This document shows, piece after piece, positions 1-5,523 of a DNA stretch of 5,988 nucleotides. A program made the position numbers and the translations under genes. How positions within the stretch are numbered: position 1 is the stretch's first letter; each line of letters starts with the position of its first letter. This DNA is from an uncultured Bacteroides sp. (GTDB taxonomy: Bacteria; Bacteroidota; Bacteroidia; Bacteroidales; Bacteroidaceae), in the NCBI GenBank assembly GCA_905197435.1, contig CAJJYX010000178.1, positions 1 to 5,988 on the forward strand. Direction: 5' to 3'. The notes beneath the pieces were generated by a model that saw nothing but the letters and a program-made list of their open reading frames with translations, searched no databases and was not told where the DNA came from.

Positions 1-496
1 TAGCGTGTTGCAACTTAAATGCGATGATGAACGTCTGATGAAATCACCCTACGCGCTCAACGAGATAGCCGTACTGAAGCGGGACAGCTCGTCCATGATC
101 AGCATCCACGCAGCCATCAACGGTGCGCCGTTAACCACTTATCAGGCTGACGGGCTGGTAGTTGCCACGCCCACCGGCTCCACGGCCTATTCCCTCAGTG
201 TGGGCGGTCCCGTGATCGTACCCCATAGCAAGACCATCGCCATCACCCCCGTAGCCCCGCACAGCCTCAACGTCCGCCCCATTGTCATTTGCGACGATTG
301 GGAAATCACGCTTGATGTGGAAAGCCGCAGCCATAACTTCCTGGTTGCCATCGACGGCCGCAGCGAGTCCTGCAAAGAAACCACCCGGTTGCATATCTCA
401 CGCGCCGACTACAGCATAAAGGTAGTCAAACGGTTCAGCCATATCTTCTTTGATACCCTTCGCAACAAACTGATGTGGGGGGCGGACATCAGATAA
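1..496 (+). CDS. nadK: NAD kinase, C-terminal part (5' end beyond the left edge)
   Basis: This enzyme phosphorylates NAD to NADP in the cytosol, using ATP or polyphosphate. The frame is open from base 2 with no stop, so the gene enters from the left; the GTG at base 5 is not a credible start. About 164 residues are visible, roughly the C-terminal 55% of a typical 290-residue NAD kinase. Counting from that GTG as residue 1, the diagnostic motifs are ALNE (17-20, the NE motif contacting NAD), [15 protein letters not shown] (49-63, the most conserved block of the family), [14 protein letters not shown] (81-94) and VAIDGR (114-119). The catalytic GGDGT motif would lie upstream, outside the window. 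The stop is TAA at 494-496. The gene converges on the tricorn-like gene, with 169 bp between the stops. No frameshift or missing residue is seen in the visible part. Identity is very secure; only the N-terminus is unseen. Confidence 0.96.
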   Translation, partial: SVLQLKCDDERLMKSPYALNEIAVLKRDSSSMISIHAAINGAPLTTYQADGLVVATPTGSTAYSLSVGGPVIVPHSKTIAITPVAPHSLNVRPIVICDDWEITLDVESRSHNFLVAIDGRSESCKETTRLHISRADYSIKVVKRFSHIFFDTLRNKLMWGADIR

Positions 497-665
497 GCTT
501 ATATCACTTAGAGCCTGTTTCCACTTGCAGTTACCGCTGTTACTACTAAAAAGAACCGTAGTTCCTGTTATAGATTTGCCCTCACTCACCATTCAAGCAC
601 CTAAATACAAAGGAGTTATCAGGACGAGTGAGGGCAATATCAAGAAATTTATTTTATCCTGCCAT
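497..665. other. Convergent intergenic region, no gene
   Basis: This 169-bp gap lies between the 3' ends of nadK (+) and the tricorn-like gene (-). I see no credible coding frame, tRNA-like fold or promoter pair. Its main structure is a perfect inverted repeat at 576-587 and 626-637, listed separately. A smaller GAAC-CGTA-GTTC hairpin lies at 553-564, and a direct repeat GTTAC-CGCT-GTTAC at 530-543. The right end, 646-657, is T-rich on the + strand and could serve as a loose terminator tail for nadK. Confidence 0.6.
576..637. repeat. 12-bp perfect inverted repeat with 38-nt centre
   Basis: The left arm TTGCCCTCACTC (576-587) is the exact reverse complement of the right arm GAGTGAGGGCAA (626-637). 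The arms can be extended outward by three more pairs if one base (T638) is bulged. On the + strand a T-rich stretch begins about 10 nt after the right arm. On the - strand no T tract follows the other arm. It may be a long-loop transcription terminator between convergent genes, or a trace of a small dispersed repeat. The 38-nt loop is longer than in an ordinary intrinsic terminator, so its role is uncertain. Confidence 0.6.
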
Positions 666-3600
666 CTATTTCTTCTGCGGCAGCCCTTTCAATAAATGCT
701 CCACAGCCGCTTTCAACTGTGCATCTTCTCCCTTCAGAACTGCTTCCGGCTCATTATAGACCAGAATATCGGGCTGCAATGTATGGTTCTCCAGATAGTT
801 GCCCTGCATATCCATGCAACCTACCTGCGGAATGCCGAATACAATGCTTGGGTCAATCTGGGTTTCCCACCAGACAGCGGTCATGGTTCCTGCCACGGGA
901 GTACCTACCAGCTTACCGATTCCCAATGTCTTATATACGAAAGGAGTGCCGTGGGCATTACTGTAGTTGTCCTCGCAAACCAGCATGCACGAAGGTTTCA
1001 ACCATTTATTGAAGGGGTCGCTACCTATATACTGGCCACGTGGAACAAAGCGTTCATACTCTTTTCCACTAAGCAACGTCACCACATCGTCGTGCAACCA
1101 GCCGCCTCCATTATGGCGGGTATCCACAATGACAGCCTCTTTCTTACGATTGCCATCGCTCAGCAAGTCGGAATACATTTTGCGGAAGCTCTGGCTGTCC
1201 ATGCCCTTGATATGGATATAGGCAATGCGTCCGCCGGAATATTCATCCACCTTCTTGCGGCAGTTCTCCACCCAACGCTTATACAGCAGCTCGTTCTGTG
1301 CGCCGTATGATATGGGCTTCAACGTTTCTTCAAACCTCTTTCCGGTAGCCGGGTCATAGACCGAAAGAATCACTTTGCGGCCTGCCTTGCCCTCGAGCAA
1401 TGGGAAATAATCGGCACCCGCCTTAATGGCAACGCCATCCACTTTCTCGATGATACAGCCCGGCTTGACATCCGTCTTTTTCTTCGTTAACGGGCTTTGG
1501 GCTATAATCTCTTTAATCTTCAGCCCGTCACCTGCATAAGTCTCATCATAGAACACACCCAAAGCAGCCGTAGGAAGTGCAGCACCCGAAGCGTAATAAC
1601 GAGCTCCCGTATGCGAACCGTTCAGCTCACCCAGCATTTCACTCAGCATTTCCGTGAAATCGTAGTTGTTGTTGATGTAGGGCAAGAAACGCTTGTACGT
1701 TTCCTTGTATCCGGTCCAGTCTGTTCCCTGCAAGTCTGCCACATAGAATTTATCATCCACCTGCTGCCAGATGTGGTCGAAGATATATTCACGCTCACCG
1801 TAAGGGCGGTAATCGAAGAAAGCCTCAAATTCAATCGGAGTAATCTTGCTGCCTTCAATCTCTATCTTCTTCATCCCATCGCGGGCACAAAGGAAAATAT
1901 TCTTCCCCTCCTTGTCGGGCTGCAAAGCGCCTGCGCCCACTTTCTTCAGAAGGACTTTTGTAGCATTCTCTTTCAGGTCGTGTTCCCAAAGGTCATATCC
2001 ATCTTCAAAGACAGACAGATAGTAGAGTTTATCCCCTTTTGCAGAAAGCATGGCATCTGCCATGTGTGACGAATTGACGGTCAGTCGCACAATACGGTCA
2101 AAGCGGTTGGCAAGGTCGAACTTCAGCGGTTCTACCTTTTTCTCCTTATCCTTTCCGGCATCTTCTTTCGCCTTCTTGGCATCCTTTTCGCCTTTCTTCC
2201 CAGCTTTTTCCTTCTCCGCTTTCTCCTTCTCTGCTTTCTCGGCCTTTTCCGCTTCCTCGAGCAAGGCGGTTTCCTCCTTGTTCATCAAGAAACGGTCGTA
2301 TGCTTCGGCGTCAAAGAACATGATATAAGCATCGTCTTCGGCTTCCCAGCTGCCGTGGCTGCGATAGCCTGCGCGGTCACTGCTCCAAATCATGGCTTTT
2401 CCGCCCAATACCCATTTGGCATTGCCGTCGCTGTATCCGCTTTCGGTCAGGTTCACCATTTCACCCTTGCCGTCGGCATTCAGCAGCACCACATCCTTGT
2501 TGTTCCACCCGCCTACACCGATATAGTCCGAAAGAATCCATTTGCTGTCCGGACTCCACTGGAACCACTGGTCACCGTCCGAATAAGAGTATTGGTACTT
2601 TCCGTCCATAACGGTACGCACAGCCTTTGTCTTCAGGTTGATGACACGGATAGCGCTGCGATTCTCAAGGAAAGCGATTTCTTTGCCGTCGGGACTGTAT
2701 TGAGGTTGGAAAGAAGCGACATCCGAGTTGGTCAGGCGTTCTTCCTTCAGTTCTGTGGCATAGGCAAACTGTTTCTCATCCTTGCGCACAATCGAAGAAA
2801 TGTAAAGTTGCCAAAGTCCGCCACGCTCGGAAGCATAAACCAGCGACCGCCCGTCCGGTGCGAAATCCACGCCACGCTCTTGGCAAGGGGTGTTGGTAAT
2901 CTGCCTCGTGGTCTTGTACTCTACGGAAGTGACGTAGACATCGCCACGCAAGATGAAAGCCACCTCCTTGCCATCCGGAGATACAGCCATCTCCGTGGCA
3001 CCGTTGCTCTTAAGCTGGCGGATAAGGTCTTTGTCATTTCTATCGGACACGACACTGATATTCACCTTCTGCGGTTCCCCGCCGGGAAGCAGGGTATAGA
3101 TTTCGCCATTGAATCCGTAGCACAGTCTGCCGTCTGCAGCTATGCTGAGAAAGCGTACCGGATTCTTGGTATAATGTGTCAGCTGCACTGCCTTTGCATC
3201 ATCGGGAGTGCGCCGGTAGATATTGAAAGAACCGTTTTCCTCACTCAGGTAATAGAATGCTTTTCCATCAGGAGCCCACACCGGTTCGCGGTCTTCCCCT
3301 CCGAAGGTAGTCAGTTGGCGGTACTTCGGTTCTTTTCCCGGAGTATACATCCAGATGTCACGCGCAATGGGCGACACGTGGTGCTTACGCCAATAGTCCT
3401 CGTAACCTTTTTTATCTTGATACAGCATGGCTCCCTCCTTATTGATGGAAATACATTCCATGGGCATGGATGAAACCATTGTCGGGCGTCCTCCTTCCAC
3501 AGAGACCTGGTAGACCTGGTTGAACTGCCCGTTAGAAGGGAAAACAACAGCCTCGGCAGAAGGCATTATGCCGGCAGAGAACAAGACATGTCCGGCATCC

Positions 3601-3947
3601 ACGAAAGCCAGTGGAGTTTCATTTCCCGAATGGGTGGTCAAGCGTCGCGGCTCGCCTCCTTCCTTAGACACGATGTAGACATCCATACTCCCCATACGGT
3701 CTGAAGCAAAAGCTATCCGTTTACTGTCCGGACTCCACACAGGAGCTGTGTCATGGGCAGGATTGGTAGTGACCTGCATAGCACGTCCGCCGCCTACCGG
3801 TACTGTATAAATGTCTCCTTTATAGGAAAAGGCAATCGTCGTCCCATCAGGAGAGATAGCGCAATGGCGCATCCAGAGCGGAGCCTCCTGTGCATAAATA
3901 AAACCTGCCAGACAAGCGGCAGCAATACTCAATAGTAGTTTTTTCAT
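666..3947 (-). CDS. Secreted tricorn-like serine protease (S41 superfamily: beta-propeller, PDZ and catalytic domains)
   Basis: 1093 residues, close to archaeal tricorn (about 1070). Residues 1-19 form a Sec signal peptide (MKK, hydrophobic core, likely cut at YA|QEA), so the mature protein should be periplasmic or outside the cell, unlike cytosolic archaeal tricorn. Propeller (PD40) repeats with SPDG-like cores begin near residues 31, 71, 224, 322, 362, 417 and 464. A Lys/Glu-rich insert spans 564-604. A helical C1 segment (about 713-785) carries Ser778-His779 in NGSHT. A PDZ domain lies at about 786-880. The C2 domain has HNGGGW (945-950, oxyanion region), nucleophile Ser996 in NYSNAHG and Glu1053 in LENHTLQPD. 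These match tricorn Ser745, His746, Ser965 and Glu1023, so it should be active. Tricorn Asp966 is Asn997 here. The family trims peptides; the natural substrate is unknown. It starts 56 bp after mdh, has no clear promoter of its own and may be co-transcribed with it. Confidence 0.93.
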   Translation of the reverse strand: MKKLLLSIAAACLAGFIYAQEAPLWMRHCAISPDGTTIAFSYKGDIYTVPVGGGRAMQVTTNPAHDTAPVWSPDSKRIAFASDRMGSMDVYIVSKEGGEPRRLTTHSGNETPLAFVDAGHVLFSAGIMPSAEAVVFPSNGQFNQVYQVSVEGGRPTMVSSMPMECISINKEGAMLYQDKKGYEDYWRKHHVSPIARDIWMYTPGKEPKYRQLTTFGGEDREPVWAPDGKAFYYLSEENGSFNIYRRTPDDAKAVQLTHYTKNPVRFLSIAADGRLCYGFNGEIYTLLPGGEPQKVNISVVSDRNDKDLIRQLKSNGATEMAVSPDGKEVAFILRGDVYVTSVEYKTTRQITNTPCQERGVDFAPDGRSLVYASERGGLWQLYISSIVRKDEKQFAYATELKEERLTNSDVASFQPQYSPDGKEIAFLENRSAIRVINLKTKAVRTVMDGKYQYSYSDGDQWFQWSPDSKWILSDYIGVGGWNNKDVVLLNADGKGEMVNLTESGYSDGNAKWVLGGKAMIWSSDRAGYRSHGSWEAEDDAYIMFFDAEAYDRFLMNKEETALLEEAEKAEKAEKEKAEKEKAGKKGEKDAKKAKEDAGKDKEKKVEPLKFDLANRFDRIVRLTVNSSHMADAMLSAKGDKLYYLSVFEDGYDLWEHDLKENATKVLLKKVGAGALQPDKEGKNIFLCARDGMKKIEIEGSKITPIEFEAFFDYRPYGEREYIFDHIWQQVDDKFYVADLQGTDWTGYKETYKRFLPYINNNYDFTEMLSEMLGELNGSHTGARYYASGAALPTAALGVFYDETYAGDGLKIKEIIAQSPLTKKKTDVKPGCIIEKVDGVAIKAGADYFPLLEGKAGRKVILSVYDPATGKRFEETLKPISYGAQNELLYKRWVENCRKKVDEYSGGRIAYIHIKGMDSQSFRKMYSDLLSDGNRKKEAVIVDTRHNGGGWLHDDVVTLLSGKEYERFVPRGQYIGSDPFNKWLKPSCMLVCEDNYSNAHGTPFVYKTLGIGKLVGTPVAGTMTAVWWETQIDPSIVFGIPQVGCMDMQGNYLENHTLQPDILVYNEPEAVLKGEDAQLKAAVEHLLKGLPQKK
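2136..2258 (-). repeat. Low-complexity insert encoding a Lys/Glu/Ala-rich linker in the tricorn-like protein
   Basis: This stretch encodes residues 564-604, almost entirely Glu, Lys, Ala, Asp and Gly. It contains imperfect 15-bp units starting at 2203, 2218 and 2233, which give EKEKA-type pentads. One DNA strand is nearly all pyrimidine. Propeller-like sequence resumes after it (RIVRLTV, then SAKGDKLYYLS), so the insert appears to sit inside the second propeller rather than between domains. A long charged helix or disordered loop is expected. Copy number could vary between strains through slippage in 15-bp steps, which would keep the frame. Confidence 0.7.
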
Positions 3948-4003
3948 AATGGTTCTTGTTTGAAGAATAAAAAAAACCTCACGACTTTTTAAGTTACCCT
4001 CGA
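3948..4003 (-). other. Short spacer between mdh and the tricorn-like gene
   Basis: 56 bp separate the mdh stop from the tricorn-like start. Read on the - strand it contains a run of eight T (3969-3976) preceded by only a weak, A/T-rich possible stem (AACTT with GAGGTT, including a G-T pair). This is too weak to call a terminator. No match to the Bacteroidetes promoter pattern was found here. Read-through from mdh into the protease gene is therefore plausible, perhaps attenuated. Confidence 0.35.
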
Positions 4004-4945
4004 TTAGAGAGCGCCTACTTCCTTCAAGGCAGCGTTTGTCTTGTGAACGGCGGCAGCGCTGGCGGCAAATTTGGCTTTTTCGTCAGCAGTCAGCTCCAGT
4101 TCCACAATCTTCTCGATACCGTTCTTGCCAAGGATTACGGGAACACCGATACAGATATCTGATTCACCGTATTCTCCTTCCAGATATACTGAACAAGGAA
4201 TCATCTTCTTTTGGTTGTGGATGATAGACTCAACCACGTATGCGCCTGCAGCACCCGGAGCATACCAAGCAGAAGTACCCAGCAACTTGGTCAGCGTAGC
4301 ACCGCCTACCATAGTGGAAGCTACCACTTCGTTCAGTTTCTCCTCGCTCAGCAGCGTGCTTACCGGCTGTCCTTTGTAAGTAGCCAGACGAGCCAGCGGA
4401 ATCATGGTAGTATCACCATGACCACCGATAACGATGCCCTCTACTTCATTGGCATTGCAGCCCAAAGCCTGAGACAGGAAATATTTGAAACGGGAGCTGT
4501 CCAAAGCACCACCCATACCGATGATACGGTTCTTCGGCAAGCCCAGAGACTTCAATGACAGATAAGTCATGGTATCCATCGGGTTGGAGATAACAACGAG
4601 GATAGCATTCGGAGAATATTTCAGGATGTTCTGTGCAACCGACTTAACGATACCTGCATTTACACCGATCAATTCTTCACGAGTCATGCCCGGCTTACGG
4701 GGAATACCGGAAGTAATCACTACAACATCGGAGTTGGCAGTCTTCTCATAATCGTTGGTACAACCTACAACAGTGGTGTCGAAGCCCAACAGTTGAGCAG
4801 TCTGCATCATATCCATTGCCTTACCCTCTGAAACGCCTTCTTTCACGTCCAGCATTACCACTTCGTCAGCCACCTCATTAAAGGCCAACACATTAGCGCA
4901 TGTAGCACCTACGTTACCTGCACCTACTACGGTTACTTTTGACAT
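4004..4945 (-). CDS. mdh: Malate dehydrogenase (NAD-dependent, LDH-like type)
   Basis: This cytosolic enzyme interconverts malate and oxaloacetate with NAD(H). In Bacteroidales it is best known in the reductive branch from oxaloacetate to fumarate and succinate. The product is 313 residues, the normal length for the LDH-like bacterial type. Visible features are the NAD-binding GAGNVGA (8-14), Asp33 at the end of the second strand (NAD over NADP), and the mobile loop GIPRKPGMTRE (80-90) with Arg83 and Arg89. Arg83 takes the place of the specificity Gln of lactate dehydrogenase, so malate is the expected substrate. Further on are NPMD (121-124), Asp149 and Arg152 in MGGALDSSR, and catalytic His176 in GGHGDTT. 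The ATG at 4943-4945 is supported by the motif position and by a promoter about 45 bp upstream. All key residues are intact. The tricorn-like gene follows after 56 bp. Confidence 0.98.
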   Translation of the reverse strand: MSKVTVVGAGNVGATCANVLAFNEVADEVVMLDVKEGVSEGKAMDMMQTAQLLGFDTTVVGCTNDYEKTANSDVVVITSGIPRKPGMTREELIGVNAGIVKSVAQNILKYSPNAILVVISNPMDTMTYLSLKSLGLPKNRIIGMGGALDSSRFKYFLSQALGCNANEVEGIVIGGHGDTTMIPLARLATYKGQPVSTLLSEEKLNEVVASTMVGGATLTKLLGTSAWYAPGAAGAYVVESIIHNQKKMIPCSVYLEGEYGESDICIGVPVILGKNGIEKIVELELTADEKAKFAASAAAVHKTNAALKEVGAL

Positions 4946-4988
4946 AATTCTAAAGTTTTTTATTATAAGTATTCTTTAAAAGATGGTA

Positions 4989-5020
4989 CAAAAGTACAAC
5001 GACATTCGCTATTAAGGAAA
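4989..5020 (-). promoter_or_regulatory. Bacteroidetes-type promoter of mdh
   Basis: On the - strand, TACTTTTG (4989-4996) fits the Bacteroidetes -7 consensus TAnnTTTG exactly. TTTC (5017-5020) lies exactly 20 nt upstream and differs by one base from the -33 consensus TTTG. Transcription would start near 4980-4985, leaving a leader of about 35-40 nt, A/T-rich and without a strong Shine-Dalgarno sequence, as is usual in this phylum. The -33 box lies inside a palindrome at 5010-5033. Confidence 0.72.
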
Positions 5021-5033
5021 TATTTCCGTAATA
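5010..5033. promoter_or_regulatory. 24-bp near-perfect palindrome over the mdh -33 box (candidate operator)
   Basis: The half-sites are TATTAAGGAAAT (5010-5021) and ATTTCCGTAATA (5022-5033). Eleven of twelve pairs are symmetric; only A5015 and G5028 break symmetry. The core GGAAATATTTCC (5016-5027) is perfect. It covers the -33 element of the mdh promoter, where a bound dimeric regulator could block RNA polymerase. I do not recognise a named regulator for this motif. Lacking a spacer loop, it is better read as a protein-binding site than as an RNA hairpin. Confidence 0.5.
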
Positions 5034-5042
5034 ATTTTAGTT

Positions 5043-5072
5043 AAAAGCGAGGGGTGTTGAATTCTAACCCCT
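5043..5072 (-). terminator. Probable intrinsic terminator after the S24/S26-like gene
   Basis: On the - strand, AGGGGT (5067-5072) pairs with ACCCCT (5050-5055) around an 11-nt loop that contains GAATTC. TTTT follows at 5043-5046 after three bases. The hairpin begins one base past the stop codon of the S24/S26-like gene and ends before the mdh promoter, separating the two units. The T tract is short, so efficiency is uncertain. Confidence 0.5.
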
Positions 5073-5073
5073 T

Positions 5074-5523
5074 CTATATATGTAGCCTCTTAAACACCGG
5101 CAACAGCCAGCGGCGCAGAAAGCGGAGCCTATACCACCATTCCGCCTTCTTCAGCCAGCGTGCATCACGGCAATCCTGCACGGTTCCGTCCGGGCGGTAA
5201 ATGGTCTGCAGCAGGCCGATGATGTCTTCCCGCTTCACACGCTCGATACGCACTATATTCCCGTCGCCCAGCATCAGGCATTCATCGCCTTCACAGCCTA
5301 TGTAGCGGTGAATCATATACTGCCCCTCCCATTGATAAAAAGGGCAGCACCACTCCGGCAGTTCCCCTTCGGGAGGACAAGGCACCACCTCCACCAAATC
5401 GACTCCGCCTTTGATGAAAGGATACATGCTCTGCCCGCCGATCAGAAGTTTCACGGCATGTCCCTGCCTCAAAGCCTCTGCCGCTTCGCCAAGAAAGCTG
5501 TTGGAAACCGTCAGTTTCTTCAT
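5074..5523 (-). CDS. S24/S26 signal-peptidase-like protein
   Basis: 149 residues. The motif GGQSMYP (29-35) is the GxSMxP serine block of the S24/S26 fold (LexA and signal peptidase I), with Ser32 as likely nucleophile. MIHRY (70-74) supplies His72 where bacterial signal peptidase I has Lys, as in the Ser-His (ER/SipW-like) subgroup. GDGN (86-89) matches the conserved GDNN-like block. There is no N-terminal membrane segment. The C-terminus (129-149) is Trp- and Arg-rich and could touch membrane or nucleic acid. I chose the ATG at 5521-5523; an in-frame ATG 54 nt upstream would only add residues overlapping the previous gene. The chosen ATG overlaps that gene's TGA by 4 nt, suggesting translational coupling. 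Its likely role is proteolytic maturation of a substrate linked to the HprK-like partner. Activity and substrate are inferred, not shown. Confidence 0.82.
   Translation of the reverse strand: MKKLTVSNSFLGEAAEALRQGHAVKLLIGGQSMYPFIKGGVDLVEVVPCPPEGELPEWCCPFYQWEGQYMIHRYIGCEGDECLMLGDGNIVRIERVKREDIIGLLQTIYRPDGTVQDCRDARWLKKAEWWYRLRFLRRWLLPVFKRLHI
5520..5523 (-). other. ATGA stop-start overlap between the hprK-like and S24/S26-like genes
   Basis: On the - strand the TGA of the kinase-like gene (5520-5522) shares two bases with the ATG of the peptidase-like gene (5521-5523). No purine-rich ribosome binding site stands out just upstream. Reinitiation by the same ribosome is the likely way the second gene is translated, which fixes its start here. 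Confidence 0.75.

Noticed and set aside
511..530. GAGCCTGTTT-like start of an insertion sequence end in the intergenic region
   Set aside because: Some insertion sequence ends begin similarly, but there is no matching inverted copy, transposase fragment or target duplication nearby.
571..578. TAGATTTG on the + strand, an exact match to the Bacteroidetes -7 consensus
   Set aside because: No -33 box lies 19-21 nt upstream, and no gene follows on that strand. An antisense RNA cannot be excluded but has no support here.
576..637. Invertible phase-variable promoter bounded by the inverted repeat
   Set aside because: The 38-nt centre has no promoter pair in either direction, is far shorter than known Bacteroides invertible promoters, and both neighbouring genes end rather than begin here.
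696..2328. Further + strand open frames (696-1310, 1497-2069, 2050-2328) opposite the tricorn-like gene
   Set aside because: They mirror the real gene. The Phe/Ser-rich one at 2050-2328 is simply the complement of the Lys/Glu-rich insert.
2355..3473. Long open frame of 372 codons on the + strand opposite the tricorn-like gene
   Set aside because: It lies wholly antisense to a well-supported coding region with family motifs throughout. Its translation shows no recognisable domain, and it has no promoter or upstream signal. It is best explained by codon bias of the real gene.
3888..3947. Lipoprotein signal on the tricorn-like protein (Cys12)
   Set aside because: The residues before Cys12 are AAA without Leu, Val or Ile at -3, and the hydrophobic segment continues past the Cys to a better cleavage site at YA|QEA.
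4962..4967. TATAAT on the - strand upstream of mdh as a -10 box
   Set aside because: It would leave only about 10 nt of leader, and the Bacteroidetes primary sigma factor uses a different consensus, which is matched better at 4989-5020.
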